Shown: positions 1 to 9,265 of the stretch, piece after piece | How positions within the stretch are numbered: position 1 is the first letter of the stretch | Layout: each line of letters opens with the position of its first letter | Source of the DNA: Dietzia timorensis | GTDB lineage: Bacteria > Actinomycetota > Actinomycetes > Mycobacteriales > Mycobacteriaceae | NCBI RefSeq assembly: GCF_001659785.1 | Contig: NZ_CP015961.1 | Location: 1,054,001 to 1,118,000, forward strand | Reading direction: 5' to 3' | Length of the DNA stretch: 64,000 nt | Notes under the pieces: model-generated | What the model was told of the DNA's origin: nothing | Database searches by the model: none | The model's input: the letters and a program-made list of their open reading frames with translations, nothing else | Position numbers and translations under genes: made by a program

Positions 1-563
1 ACGACGGCCAGTTCAAGGACATCTTCCAGGATGTGTTCGATCGTGAGTTCAAGGCCGAGTTCGATGCGGCCGGCCTCACCTACGAGCACCGCCTCATCGA
101 CGACATGGTCGCCTCCGCGCTCAAGTGGGAGGGCGGCTACGTGTGGGCCTGCAAGAACTACGACGGCGACGTCCAGTCCGACATCGTCGCGCAGGGCTTC
201 GGCTCGCTCGGCCTGATGACGTCGGTTCTCCTCACGCCGGACGGGCAGACGTGTGAGGCGGAGGCCGCCCACGGCACCGTCACGCGCCACTTCCGCCAGC
301 ACCAGCAGGGCAAGCCGACCTCCACGAACCCGATCGCCTCGATCTTCGCGTGGACCCGCGGACTCGATCACCGTGGCAAGCTCGATAACACCCCGGAGGT
401 GCGCGAGTTCGCCGGCAAGCTCGAGGACGTCGTCATCAAGACCGTCGAGTCGGGCAAGATGACCAAGGACCTCGCGCTCCTCGCCGAGGGCGACCAGGAT
501 TACCTCACCACCGAGGAGTTCCTCGCCGCGATCGACGAGAACCTGCAGGCCGCGTTCCGCTAA
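1..563 (+). CDS. icd: NADP-dependent isocitrate dehydrogenase, C-terminal part (5' end outside window)
   Basis: TCA-cycle enzyme that oxidatively decarboxylates isocitrate to 2-oxoglutarate in the cytosol. The window begins inside the gene; the frame is open from base 3 and encodes the last 186 residues of a protein usually about 405 long. Recognisable family blocks are [21 protein letters not shown] (metal-binding aspartates), [10 protein letters not shown] (NADP-binding loop) and [11 protein letters not shown]. These match the eukaryote-like homodimeric class (mycobacterial Icd1), not the large monomeric enzyme. A hairpin lies 45 bases after the stop codon. Confidence 0.96.
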   Translation, partial: DGQFKDIFQDVFDREFKAEFDAAGLTYEHRLIDDMVASALKWEGGYVWACKNYDGDVQSDIVAQGFGSLGLMTSVLLTPDGQTCEAEAAHGTVTRHFRQHQQGKPTSTNPIASIFAWTRGLDHRGKLDNTPEVREFAGKLEDVVIKTVESGKMTKDLALLAEGDQDYLTTEEFLAAIDENLQAAFR

Positions 564-608
564 CGGGTCTCTCGTGCGGCCGCGCCGGCTGCACGACCGC
601 ACATACTT

Positions 609-654
609 CTGCCGCCCCCCGAATCCGAGACCGGATTCGGAGCAGGGGCGGCAG
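609..654 (+). terminator. Hairpin downstream of icd
   Basis: Two-part inverted repeat. Outer arms are CTGCCGCCCC (609-618) and its exact complement (645-654); inner arms are CCGAATCC (619-626) and GGATTCGG (633-640). The loop is six bases and one side carries a four-base bulge. There is no T-tract. It sits between icd and the next gene on the same strand, so transcription termination is inferred from position and stem strength. Confidence 0.65.
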
Positions 655-681
655 TCCGCATTTCGGGCATAGAGTCAGGGC

Positions 682-1143
682 ATGCCGAAATTCGCCACCG
701 CAGACAGGCCAGACCGCGACCAACTCACCGCGTTCCTTCGCGGCGCCCACCGTGCCGTTCTCATCACCCACCGCGCCTCCGGGGGACTGCAGTCCTCGCC
801 GGTGTCGTGCGGCATCGACGATTCGGGCAGGCTGCTCATCTCTACCTATCCGCAGCGCGCCAAGGCCACCAACATTCGCCGCGACCCCGCCGTCAGCCTG
901 TGTGTCATGTCGGAGGACTGGAACGATCCGTACGTCCACGTCGACGGCACCGCCGAGGTGCTCGATCTGCCCGAGGCGCTCGAGGGGTTCGTCGAGTACT
1001 TCCGTTCGATCTCCGGCGAACATCCCGACTGGGACGAGTACAAGGAGGCGATGGCCAAGCAAGGCAAGTGCCTCGTCCGCGTCACCGTCGATTCGTGGGG
1101 ACCGATCGCCACCGGAGGTTTCCCGCCCGAGCTCGCCGAGTAG
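682..1143 (+). CDS. PPOX-class F420-dependent oxidoreductase (Rv1155-like)
   Basis: A 153-residue single-domain protein of the split beta-barrel flavin/deazaflavin family (pyridoxamine-phosphate-oxidase fold). The segment RAKATNIRRDP (residues 59-69), followed by a strand and then SGEHPDWDEYKEAM, closely follows Rv1155-type FDOR-B proteins, which bind F420 in the groove between two monomers. Substrate unknown. The fbiA and fbiB genes elsewhere in the window make F420 the likely cofactor, but this is inference; some relatives bind FMN or heme. ATG start; transcribed alone after the icd hairpin. Confidence 0.8.
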   Translation: MPKFATADRPDRDQLTAFLRGAHRAVLITHRASGGLQSSPVSCGIDDSGRLLISTYPQRAKATNIRRDPAVSLCVMSEDWNDPYVHVDGTAEVLDLPEALEGFVEYFRSISGEHPDWDEYKEAMAKQGKCLVRVTVDSWGPIATGGFPPELAE

Positions 1144-1236
1144 TCCGTCCACGCGACCCATCGCGCGGACCCATCGCGCGGCCCCGCCTCGCACCTTGTT
1201 AGTGCCCGTTAACGCGAAGTTGGTTCGGTGTTGGCA

Positions 1237-1248
1237 TTAGATATCTAA
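1237..1248. promoter_or_regulatory. Perfect 12-bp palindrome upstream of the VWA gene
   Basis: TTAGATATCTAA reads the same on both strands and ends 35 bases before the ATG at 1284. It is A+T-rich in a G+C-rich setting and could be an operator or contain a -10 hexamer (TAGATA). No regulator is identified; function is inferred from position only. Confidence 0.35.
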
Positions 1249-1283
1249 GCTCCCGCTTAATGTTTGTGTGAGGAGCTTGCGTA

Positions 1284-3353
1284 ATGCCGAATGCGTTTCT
1301 TGTCCGCCGTGTAGGAAGCACGGAAAAATCGCGGTATGACGCCGGACGTGCCGCGAGCCCCGCTCGTCCCGCGATCGCTGCCGGCGTCGTCGGGGCGGTA
1401 GTCCTGGCATGGGTGGCTGCTTTTGCGCCGATGGCATCGGCGCAGGGTGGTCAGGAGGGCGCCTCGGGTGAGGATGCGCAGGCGGCGATCGTCATGGATG
1501 CGTCGTCGTCGATGCTCGAGCCCGACGAAGGCGGTACCCGGATGGACGTGGCCAAGCGCGCCGCGACCGAGCTCGTGGACTCCCTTCCCGACACCGCGAA
1601 CGTCGGGATGCTCGCTTACGGCACGCAGGTCAACGATGCCCCGGAGAACCACGAGCGCGGCTGCGAGGACATCCGCACGCTCGCTCCCGTCGGCCGCGTG
1701 GACAAAGAAGGGTTGAAGGGCGAGATCGACGGTCTGCAGGCACAGGGCTATACGCCGATCGGCAACGCTCTCCGTGCAGCCGGGGGCGAGCTGTCCGGCG
1801 AGGGCGAGCGCTCGATCATCCTGGTGTCTGACGGAATCGACACGTGCGCTCCTCCGCCGCCGTGCGAGGTGGCGAAGGAGTTAGCGGGCGAGGGCATCGG
1901 CCTTGCCGTGCACGTCGTCGGGTTCAAAGCGGACGAGGCCACCCGCGAGGAACTCGAATGTATCGCGGGGGAAACCAGTGGCTCTTACCGCCAGGCTGAT
2001 GACGCGGCCGCGCTCACCGAATCGCTCAAGTTCCTCACCCAACGCGCGATGGAGTCGTACGAAACGGCCGGCACCCAGTTCGAATTTGCCGACGATCCCG
2101 AAGACGCGAAGTATCTCGGCGAAGGGCTCTATCAGACCGAGGTCACCACCCACGCCGGATCTGCGAGCGACGCCAAGGAGCAGTTCTTCCGCGTCGCGGT
2201 ACCCGAAGGCATGCATGCGCGCGTCGCGGTGACTCCACTGCCGGTGATCAACGAAAACAGCGCTCGAGGCGGACAGGGCGTCGGCGCCCGGCTCGACGGC
2301 GTAAACGAGAGCGACTCGGACTGCACCGGTAGGGATCGATCGACATACGGCTCCACCCAGGCGGGTGGGTTCACCTCGGCGGAGTCAGCGAGCCTATACA
2401 TCGATGGCGACAAGGTCGACGGATGCGCCATGGACGAGTGGTCGGTGCAGGCGCAGTTCAGTTCCCTGGATTTGGGCGGCAACACTCGCCCAGAGAGTAT
2501 TCCGGTCGAGGTGTCGGTCCAGTTCGAGCCCGCGCTTTCCGACGAGGAGGTTGCGGCACTGCCAGCCGGCAGTAGTGGGAACGAGCAAGAACTGCCCGAC
2601 CTTCCGTTCGCCGAACCGCGACCGGTTTCCGGAGGCAACAGCTTCGGCAATGCAGCGCCGATCACGGAGGGAACGTATTCGGACTCGATGGTCCCTGGCG
2701 AGACTCGCTACTACAGCTTCCCCGTCGAATGGGGGCAGCGACCACAAGTGACGTTCAAGGCGCTTCCCTCGGTGCGGGACACGAACGAGAATATGGGAAT
2801 CGGAATCTTCGGTCCGATGCGTAATGACGTCGCCGACGAGACTTTGCCTTTCTACGATGAGGAGAAGACAGAAAATGTCGTCGTCGATCGAAGTATCGAC
2901 TACAACAACCGTTACGAAAATGAGTACGGCAAGGATCGTGCCCTCGCCGGCACGCACTACGTAGCTATTTCGATGAACGTTAAGTCTCAGGAACCCGGCG
3001 GCGTGGAACAGCCCTTCGAATTCGCAGTCGCCGCACATGGGGAACCGGGCGAGGGCCCCGATTGGCGCCCCGTCGAAGAGCCCGGCCCCGAGCCCTCGGA
3101 CGCCCCACCGTCATCCAGTGGTACGGGGCAGCCCGATTCAGCGGCCGGAGGTAGCTCCGAGAACGACGACGATGCGGCGACGGCTGCCGCGGAAGACGAT
3201 GAGGGCACGAATATATGGCTCATTGTGGGCGGAGGGATCACCGCGATACTGGCTGCGCTCGCGGTGCTCGCCGCCGTGCTGCTGTCCCGCGGGAAACGTC
3301 GAAACGCCGCCGACCAACAATGGGGCCAGCCTGGTCAATACGGACCGAAATAG
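1284..3353 (+). CDS. Membrane-anchored von Willebrand factor A domain protein
   Basis: A 689-residue protein. A hydrophobic export segment at about residues 29-52 ends in ASA-Q, consistent with signal peptidase cleavage. A VWA domain follows from about 66 to 260: the metal-binding MIDAS motif DASSS is at 72-76, with a later SDGIDTC. The middle region is rich in Asp, Glu and Tyr, like a beta-rich surface domain. A Pro/Ser/Glu/Asp-rich linker leads to a C-terminal membrane helix (about 645-668) and a short basic tail. It should therefore display the VWA domain outside the membrane. Ligand unknown. The ATG is preceded by AGGAG at 1271-1275. It is not next to a MoxR ATPase, so it is unlikely to be a cobalt-chelatase-type partner. 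Confidence 0.75.
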   Translation: MPNAFLVRRVGSTEKSRYDAGRAASPARPAIAAGVVGAVVLAWVAAFAPMASAQGGQEGASGEDAQAAIVMDASSSMLEPDEGGTRMDVAKRAATELVDSLPDTANVGMLAYGTQVNDAPENHERGCEDIRTLAPVGRVDKEGLKGEIDGLQAQGYTPIGNALRAAGGELSGEGERSIILVSDGIDTCAPPPPCEVAKELAGEGIGLAVHVVGFKADEATREELECIAGETSGSYRQADDAAALTESLKFLTQRAMESYETAGTQFEFADDPEDAKYLGEGLYQTEVTTHAGSASDAKEQFFRVAVPEGMHARVAVTPLPVINENSARGGQGVGARLDGVNESDSDCTGRDRSTYGSTQAGGFTSAESASLYIDGDKVDGCAMDEWSVQAQFSSLDLGGNTRPESIPVEVSVQFEPALSDEEVAALPAGSSGNEQELPDLPFAEPRPVSGGNSFGNAAPITEGTYSDSMVPGETRYYSFPVEWGQRPQVTFKALPSVRDTNENMGIGIFGPMRNDVADETLPFYDEEKTENVVVDRSIDYNNRYENEYGKDRALAGTHYVAISMNVKSQEPGGVEQPFEFAVAAHGEPGEGPDWRPVEEPGPEPSDAPPSSSGTGQPDSAAGGSSENDDDAATAAAEDDEGTNIWLIVGGGITAILAALAVLAAVLLSRGKRRNAADQQWGQPGQYGPK

Positions 3354-3463
3354 GGATGATTCTGAAGGATCTCGATGACCGCCGTCACAGTCGGGTGGTC
3401 TGATCGGGTGGGGTGGATCGGAGCGGCTAGCGAAGCCCCGACGTGCAGTCCTAGCGTTGCCGG

Positions 3464-4735
3464 GTGACCGAAACCCAAACGACTTCCCGTGCCCTGTCGC
3501 CCGCCCGTCTCGCCATCGCGATCGCGTCGTTGGCGATGGGTGGTTTCGGCATAGGCGTGACCGAATTCGCGTCCATGGGCCTGCTGCGATCCATCGCCGA
3601 CGGATTCGGCACCACCGAGGCCGCCACAGGTGTGGTGATTTCCGCCTACGCGCTCGGAGTGGTCATCGGCGCGCCGCTGCTCACGATCGCGGCAGCGCGA
3701 ATGCGGCGTAAGTACCTGCTACTTGTGCTGGTCGCCCTGTTCATTCTCGGGAACGGTCTTTCCGCGCTGGCGCCGTCGCTCAACCTGCTAATCGTGGCTC
3801 GGTTCCTCGCGGGAGTGCCGCATGGGGCTTATTTCGGCGCGGCATGCCTCGTCGCCGCGGCGATGGCGGGGAAGGGGCGAGAGGCGCGAGCCGTGTCTCT
3901 GGTGATCCTCGGCCTGTCCGTCGCCAACGTGGTCGGCGTGCCCGGCGCGACGTTTTTGGGTGACGCCGTCGGCTGGGAGTGGGCGTTCGGTGTGGTCGCC
4001 GCTATCGGAGCCCTGACATTCGTTTCGATCGCCGTCTTTGTCCCGAACCCGGCCTCGCTCGAAACGGTGTCGGTGAAGGACGAACTCTCCGCGCTGCGCC
4101 AGCCGCAGGTTCTGTACACGCTCGCGATGGGCGCAGTCGGCTTCGGCGGGCTCTTCGCCATCTACTCCTACATCCAGTGGACGATGGTGGAGGTCTCCGG
4201 TGTTCCGCGCGAGGCGATGCCTGCGGTGCTTGCCGTGTACGGCGTCGGCATGGTGATCGGCGGACTCATCGGCGGCGCGCTCGCAGACCGCAACCTCGAA
4301 CGCACCGTCCTCTACGGCATCGCCGTCATGGCCGGCATGCTCGCGGTGTTCTACCTCGCCACCACCAACGCGGTGACGGCGGTGATCGCGCTCTTCCTCG
4401 TGGGCCTGTCCTCCTCGGCCGTGATCCCCGCGCTCCAAACGCGCCTGATGCAGTGGGCCGGCCGCGGGCAAACGCTCGCCGCGGCGCTCAATCACTCGGC
4501 GCTCAATACGGCGAACGCGCTCGGCGCGTGGCTCGGAGGTGTGGTCATCGCCGCAGGCTGGGGCTACAGGGCGCCGGCAGTGGCCGCCATCGGCCTAGCC
4601 CTCGGCGGCCTGGCGATCGCGGTGCCCGCCGTCATCCAGGCACGAAAGGCGCGAAGCGCCGTGCAGGGTTCGTCGGCGGACGCGGCACCGACCGGGCGAG
4701 TGTCCGAGGTGGAGGCGCTGCCCGACGAGCGCTGA
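3464..4735 (+). CDS. Major facilitator superfamily exporter, DHA1 type (AraJ-like)
   Basis: A 423-residue inner-membrane protein with about twelve hydrophobic segments in two halves. The first helix GFGIGVTEFASMGLL and the loop AAARMRRKYLL (motif A region after helix 2) resemble AraJ/YdhP-type drug and sugar efflux proteins. Transport by proton antiport is expected from the family; substrate unknown. Starts at GTG 3464, giving MTETQTTSRALSPARLAIAIA, with no strong ribosome binding site. The hydrophilic C-terminal tail (about 30 residues) is not conserved-looking. Flanked by single genes, so there is no operon clue to substrate. Confidence 0.82.
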   Translation: MTETQTTSRALSPARLAIAIASLAMGGFGIGVTEFASMGLLRSIADGFGTTEAATGVVISAYALGVVIGAPLLTIAAARMRRKYLLLVLVALFILGNGLSALAPSLNLLIVARFLAGVPHGAYFGAACLVAAAMAGKGREARAVSLVILGLSVANVVGVPGATFLGDAVGWEWAFGVVAAIGALTFVSIAVFVPNPASLETVSVKDELSALRQPQVLYTLAMGAVGFGGLFAIYSYIQWTMVEVSGVPREAMPAVLAVYGVGMVIGGLIGGALADRNLERTVLYGIAVMAGMLAVFYLATTNAVTAVIALFLVGLSSSAVIPALQTRLMQWAGRGQTLAAALNHSALNTANALGAWLGGVVIAAGWGYRAPAVAAIGLALGGLAIAVPAVIQARKARSAVQGSSADAAPTGRVSEVEALPDER

Positions 4736-4861
4736 ACTGGCAGAATCGCGCCGGGGGATTTCGCTTGATTTCACTGGCTAAATGTCGCCGAATACGTGAT
4801 GATTGATGCATCAACTTGGCCTGGTCTGGCCGAGAGGCATCACGTAGAGGTCGAACGATAA

Positions 4862-5608
4862 ATGCACAACGATGTCAATGGACGCGGACGCGGGGGCGGC
4901 ACGCGGGAGTACTGGAGCCAGAACCGGAATGCGGCGCCGCAGCGGGGGCCGCAGCATCCGTACGGCCACCAGGCGATGGTCGGCGAACGATCCAGCGCTA
5001 CTCGCAGTTCGACGCCGGTGACTGTGCTCATTTCCGTGCTTGCCACGCTGATCGTCGTGGTCCTCGCAGCAGGGCTGCTGTGGTGGACGTTCCGCGACGA
5101 GAGCGTGGAGGCCGCCCCCGGAACGGAGCACTTCGAACTCACGGATATTGAGGTACCCGGGCGCGAGGCCGCGCTCGAGGCGCAGGGCGAGACGTTGCCC
5201 GCCGCTTCTACCGGTGCAAGCGAATCCGGCGGCACGAATCAGCCCGAGGCTTCGGCGCCCGCACCGTTCCCCGGCGCACTCACTTCGGTGCCGGTGGCAG
5301 GGGGAGCCGAGGAGGTGTCCTCGCTGCCGTGCGACGGCCGCTATGTGTTGATCACGGCGTCGATCCTCGATAATACGCCCGATCCCGCCGGGCAGATCTC
5401 GGCGGCGCTGGCGATGGTGCCCGGTGATTCGATGTACTTGATGCCCGGCGCCTGCCCCTCGCTACGCGGCTTCTATCAGGGCGGAAACGTGTACCCGGTG
5501 CTCATCGACTACGGCTTCGATGCTGCAGCGGTGTGCGACGCCGCGCGCCGCGGCGGCGGGAACGCCCGCATTCTCAGCGATCGATTCGAGTACCTCTCGC
5601 CCTGCTAG
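4862..5608 (+). CDS. Single-pass membrane protein with Cys-containing extracellular domain
   Basis: A 248-residue protein of unknown function. The first 50 residues are Gly/Arg/Gln-rich and cytoplasmic; one membrane helix (TVLISVLATLIVVVLAAGLL) follows; then a Pro/Ala/Ser-rich linker and a compact C-terminal domain of about 90 residues. That domain has four cysteines (LPCDGRY, GACPSL, AVCDAA and the last residue, Cys248), which could form two disulfides outside the cell. It resembles, from memory, the extracytoplasmic C-terminal domain of some corynebacterial Ser/Thr kinases, but no kinase domain is present here. Ligand binding or wall sensing is only a guess. Confidence 0.6.
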   Translation: MHNDVNGRGRGGGTREYWSQNRNAAPQRGPQHPYGHQAMVGERSSATRSSTPVTVLISVLATLIVVVLAAGLLWWTFRDESVEAAPGTEHFELTDIEVPGREAALEAQGETLPAASTGASESGGTNQPEASAPAPFPGALTSVPVAGGAEEVSSLPCDGRYVLITASILDNTPDPAGQISAALAMVPGDSMYLMPGACPSLRGFYQGGNVYPVLIDYGFDAAAVCDAARRGGGNARILSDRFEYLSPC

Positions 5609-5659
5609 CGGTGCGGTCTGCGATGCCGATCGTCGGGCCCGGTCGCTAGGGTGGTGGCC

Positions 5660-6505
5660 ATGAGTCTCAAGGTCGCATCGGTCAACGTCAACGGAATCCG
5701 CGCTGCCGTCAAACAGCGCAACGAGCGCAACCCCGGCATGCTCAGCTGGCTGCAGTCCGCTGACGTCGACGTGGTCTGCATGCAGGAGGTCCGCGCTACC
5801 GAGGAGCAGGCGACCAAGGCGCTCGAGCCGGCGCTGGAGGATGGCTGGCACCTCATCATCGCTCCCGCCGCTACCAAGGGGCGCGCGGGCGTGGGGATTC
5901 TCTCTCGCGCCGAGCCCGAGGATGTCACTATCGGCTACGGCGATCCCGAGTTCGCCGATTCCGGCCGCTTCATCGAAGCGGTGTACCCGGGTGCGAAGAA
6001 GGGCGAGAAGGTCCGCATCGCGAGCCTCTACCTCCCTTCCGGTTCCACCGGCACGCCGAAACAGGACGAGAAGGAACGCTTCATGGCGACGTTCTGGCCG
6101 TTCCTCGAAGGCCGCGCGAAGGATAGCGCGGCGGGTAAGAGCCCGGAGATGCTCGTGTGTGGCGACTGGAACATCGCCCACCAGGAAGCGGACCTGAAGA
6201 ACCACAAGAACAACCACAAGACCTCCGGCTTCCTTCCGGAAGAGCGCGAATGGCTCACCGGGGTGCTCGGCGAGGGCACGGGCTGGGTGGATGTCGTCCG
6301 CTCGCGCCGCCCAGACGAGATCGGCCCGTACTCGTGGTGGTCCCAGCGAGGCAAGGCCTTCGACAACAACGCCGGTTGGCGCATCGACTACCACATGGCC
6401 ACGGCCGGGCTCGCATCCCGAGCGGTCGCCGACCGCGTCGACGCGGCGAAGGCGTACGACGAGCGCTGGTCCGACCACGCACCTGTGGTCGTCGACTACA
6501 AGTAG
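5660..6505 (+). CDS. xthA: Exodeoxyribonuclease III (AP endonuclease)
   Basis: Mg-dependent repair nuclease of the ExoIII/APE family that cuts DNA 5' of abasic sites and trims 3' blocked ends. The 281 residues contain the full catalytic set: SVNVNGIR near the N-terminus (metal and phosphate Asn), MQEVRA (metal Glu), GDWNIAHQEADL (Asp/Asn pair), RIDYHMAT and the terminal SDHAPVVVDYK (catalytic Asp-His). Start taken at ATG 5660 (MSLKVASVN); an in-frame GTG nine bases upstream would add three residues. Transcribed alone or with the small membrane gene that follows. Confidence 0.95.
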   Translation: MSLKVASVNVNGIRAAVKQRNERNPGMLSWLQSADVDVVCMQEVRATEEQATKALEPALEDGWHLIIAPAATKGRAGVGILSRAEPEDVTIGYGDPEFADSGRFIEAVYPGAKKGEKVRIASLYLPSGSTGTPKQDEKERFMATFWPFLEGRAKDSAAGKSPEMLVCGDWNIAHQEADLKNHKNNHKTSGFLPEEREWLTGVLGEGTGWVDVVRSRRPDEIGPYSWWSQRGKAFDNNAGWRIDYHMATAGLASRAVADRVDAAKAYDERWSDHAPVVVDYK

Positions 6506-6561
6506 GTGACACCAGCCGCGCACCGAACGCGTAGCTCGAAGGGAACTTCTGAAGGGGCCTG

Positions 6562-6909
6562 GTGCATCGGACAAACATGCACCGATCATGCAGAGCCTCA
6601 TTCGCCCTCCGGGGAATGTTCATTTGTTGTGGAGTCGTTGTTGTCGTAGGTGCGCTTCTCTTGCTCGGCCCGTCGAGCGCGTTCGCGGCAGACGGAGACC
6701 CCGGGGCAGTAGGCGACGCGGATGTCGACGAGTCCGACGCATGGCTTCTCGCTCTGGGACTACTCGGCTTGGCACTCGTGATCACCCTGCCGGTCTCATT
6801 CCCCGTGCTCGTCATGTTCGTGTTGCTTTTCGTCTGGGCGTGGAACCGAGGCGCCCCGTCCGGGCCGAGTAAGCACGTCGACGATCCGCCTTGGCCGCCA
6901 GTCCGATGA
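6562..6909 (+). CDS. Small two-helix membrane or secreted protein, unknown
   Basis: 115 residues from a GTG start (an ATG at 6577 is an alternative). A signal-like helix (FICCGVVVVVGALLLLG) ends in a plausible AFA-A cleavage site. After an acidic stretch comes a second hydrophobic run of about 30 residues (LLALGLLGLALVITLPVSF onward), then a short Pro/Trp-rich tail. No family recognised. It is orphan-like and only moderately supported: codon use fits the surroundings and it fills a gap between xthA and trpS. Confidence 0.5.
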   Translation: MHRTNMHRSCRASFALRGMFICCGVVVVVGALLLLGPSSAFAADGDPGAVGDADVDESDAWLLALGLLGLALVITLPVSFPVLVMFVLLFVWAWNRGAPSGPSKHVDDPPWPPVR

Positions 6910-6990
6910 TCGACGCACCAAATCTGATTGAAAAATAGAACTAGACAGCGCGTTCTCGCGCAAGCGGGCGGGCGTGAAAGAATGGACACC

Positions 6991-8034
6991 ATGACTGAAC
7001 CAACCACCGCGCCTGCGAAGAAACAGCGCGTCCTGTCGGGCATCCAGCCCACGGGCGATTCGTACCACCTCGGCAACTACCTCGGTGCGGTGCGACAGTG
7101 GGTTGGTCTGCAGGACGATTACGACGCGTTCTACTTCATCCCGGATCTGCACTCGATCACAATCCCCGGCTGGGATCCGAAGGAGCTTCGCGAGCGCGTG
7201 TACCGAGGCGCTGCGCAGCTGCTCGCCGCCGGAATCGATCCCCAGCGTTCGGTGATGTTCCTGCAGTCCCACGTGCCTGAGCATGCGGAGCTCGGCTGGG
7301 TCATGCAGTGCATCACCGGCGACGGCGAGGCCCGCCGGATGACGCAGTTCAAGGACAAATCGGCCAAGCAGGGGCAGGACAACACGACCGCCGGGCTGTA
7401 CGCCTACCCGATGCTCATGGCCGCCGACATTCTTCTCTACCGCCCGCAGCTCGTGCCTGTGGGCGAGGACCAGCGCCAGCACCTGGAGCTCGCGCGCAAC
7501 CTCGCCCAGCGGTTCAATTCGCGGTTCAAGAAGACGTTCGTGGTGCCCGAGCCGAAGATCCTGCCGAACTCGGCGAAGATCTTCGACCTGCAGGACCCGT
7601 CGGCAAAGATGAGCAAATCGGGATCCAACCCCAAGGGCTTGATCAACCTACTCGACGATCCGAAGACGACGGCCAAACGGATCAAGAGCGCCGTGACGGA
7701 CAACGACGGCGAGATTCGCTTCGACCCGGAGAACAAGCCGGGCGTATCGAATCTCCTCGTCATCCAGTCCGAGCTCACCGATACGCCGATCGACACCCTC
7801 GTCGAGCGATACCAGGCCTCGGGTGCCCAGTACGGCGCGCTCAAGGGCGATACCGCGGACGCGGTCGAGGCGTTCGTCGTGCCGTTCCGCGACAAATTCG
7901 AGGAGTTCCTCGCCGACCGGGCGGAGCTCGAACGAATTCTGGATGACGGCGCGCGTCGCGCCCGCGAGGTGGCCGGCCCGGTTCTCGCGCAGACCTACGA
8001 GCGCCTCGGCCTCGTCGCACCCAAGGGAAACTAA
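6991..8034 (+). CDS. trpS: Tryptophanyl-tRNA synthetase
   Basis: Class I aminoacyl-tRNA synthetase charging tRNA-Trp. The 347-residue length is normal. The HIGH-type motif appears as [15 protein letters not shown] near residue 20 and the KMSKS loop as [13 protein letters not shown]. The segment [20 protein letters not shown] forms the tryptophan pocket and dimer region. Start chosen at ATG 6991 (MTEPTT) because the family rarely has a longer N-terminus; an in-frame ATG at 6982 lies nine bases upstream. It converges with the MFS gene to the right across a hairpin. Confidence 0.96.
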   Translation: MTEPTTAPAKKQRVLSGIQPTGDSYHLGNYLGAVRQWVGLQDDYDAFYFIPDLHSITIPGWDPKELRERVYRGAAQLLAAGIDPQRSVMFLQSHVPEHAELGWVMQCITGDGEARRMTQFKDKSAKQGQDNTTAGLYAYPMLMAADILLYRPQLVPVGEDQRQHLELARNLAQRFNSRFKKTFVVPEPKILPNSAKIFDLQDPSAKMSKSGSNPKGLINLLDDPKTTAKRIKSAVTDNDGEIRFDPENKPGVSNLLVIQSELTDTPIDTLVERYQASGAQYGALKGDTADAVEAFVVPFRDKFEEFLADRAELERILDDGARRAREVAGPVLAQTYERLGLVAPKGN

Positions 8035-8051
8035 GCGCGGCCCAAAAAATT

Positions 8052-8084
8052 CGGGCGCGCCGCCGGGGACGGTCGGCGCGCCCG
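8052..8084 (-). terminator. Bidirectional hairpin between trpS and the MFS gene
   Basis: Arms CGGGCGCGCCG (8052-8062) and CGGCGCGCCCG (8074-8084) pair perfectly over 11 bp with an 11-base loop. On the minus strand the stem is followed by AATTTTTTGGG, a T-tract, making a classical intrinsic terminator for the leftward MFS gene. On the plus strand it lies 17 bases after trpS. Confidence 0.85.
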
Positions 8085-8089
8085 TTCCG

Positions 8090-9265
8090 CTATTTCGCGG
8101 TACGCGCTGCACTCCGGCTGGCCAGGGCAATGAGTCCGAGCGCTAGCACTCCGAACCCCGCGGCGACCGGTGGGAGCGCTCCGACACCCACTGTGCCGAG
8201 AAGTATGCCGCCGGCTGCGCCACCGGCGGCGACGCCGAGGTACGTGCCCGAAGTGTTCAGTGCCAATGCCTGTGGCGCCACCGGTCCTGCGAGCGCGTGC
8301 AGGCGCGCCTGGATCGCGGGCGAGTTCCAGAACGCCATGCCTCCCCATATCGCGGTGAATGTGAGCACGAGTGGGAGCGGTGCCGGGCGCGCGAACCACA
8401 ATGCCCAGAGGACGAGCATGGTGAGAAAGAAGACGCCGATCCCCACGATGAGCGTGCGATCCGGTCCCCACCGATCCGAGGCGAGTCCGCCGAGCCAGAT
8501 CCCCGCGATGCCCGCGAGACCGGCGAAGGCGAAACTCACGGCCCGCTCGCTGACTCCTCCCGTGGTGGTTTCGGTGAGATACGGCGCGAGGTAGGTGAGA
8601 AGCATCATCGACCCCGTCATCAGTGCGGCGTTCGCGAGCAGCCCCATGACGATCGGGAATCGGGTGAGCGTGCCGAACTGCTCGCCGAGGGTAGGCGCCG
8701 CTTCCACGAGCTCGCCTCGTGGAAGTGTGGCGAGCAGCGAAAACAGTGCGCATAGTCCTGCCACCGCCATGGTCGCAAACGTCGCACGCCAACCGAGACT
8801 GCCACCAATCCACGTCCCGATGGGAACTCCTGCGGCAATCGAGCCGGTGACCCCCAGCGCCACGACGGCGATAAAACGGCCGACTCGTTCCGGAGGTGCA
8901 TTCGCCGCTGCGTAGGCGAACAGCGCCGGCGTCATGCTCGCTGCGGCCAATGCGGCGAGTACCCGTAGAACCAACAGAACTGCGTACGACGGCGTGGCGG
9001 CCGCGCAAAGATTCGCGAGCGCGAAAACGATCAGCGCCCCGGTGAACAACCTTCGGCGAGGGACGTTCGCGAACAACACGGCGGCAAGGGGAGCGGCCAC
9101 GGCGACCGTGAGTGAGAACACCGTAACCAGTTGTCCGGCGCCGGCGGTTGTGACATCGAGATCTGCGGCCATCTCCGGGAGCAGTCCGGCGATAACGTAG
9201 TCGTCGGTATAGACGACGAACGCGGCGAAGAACAGTGCAAACAGCCAGCTTGGCCCCGTTTTCAT
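8090..9265 (-). CDS. MFS transporter, DHA1 family
   Basis: A 391-residue, roughly twelve-helix drug-efflux-type transporter. The N-terminus (VVYTDDYVIAGLLPEMAADL) has the acidic residues typical of DHA1 proteins and is followed by the NVPRRRLFTGAL loop (motif A). Substrate unknown. Its ATG overlaps by four bases (ATGA) the stop codon of a short upstream frame that resembles the tail of a TetR regulator, so it was probably once part of a regulator-exporter pair. Ends six bases before a strong T-tailed hairpin. Confidence 0.82.
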   Translation of the reverse strand: MKTGPSWLFALFFAAFVVYTDDYVIAGLLPEMAADLDVTTAGAGQLVTVFSLTVAVAAPLAAVLFANVPRRRLFTGALIVFALANLCAAATPSYAVLLVLRVLAALAAASMTPALFAYAAANAPPERVGRFIAVVALGVTGSIAAGVPIGTWIGGSLGWRATFATMAVAGLCALFSLLATLPRGELVEAAPTLGEQFGTLTRFPIVMGLLANAALMTGSMMLLTYLAPYLTETTTGGVSERAVSFAFAGLAGIAGIWLGGLASDRWGPDRTLIVGIGVFFLTMLVLWALWFARPAPLPLVLTFTAIWGGMAFWNSPAIQARLHALAGPVAPQALALNTSGTYLGVAAGGAAGGILLGTVGVGALPPVAAGFGVLALGLIALASRSAARTAK

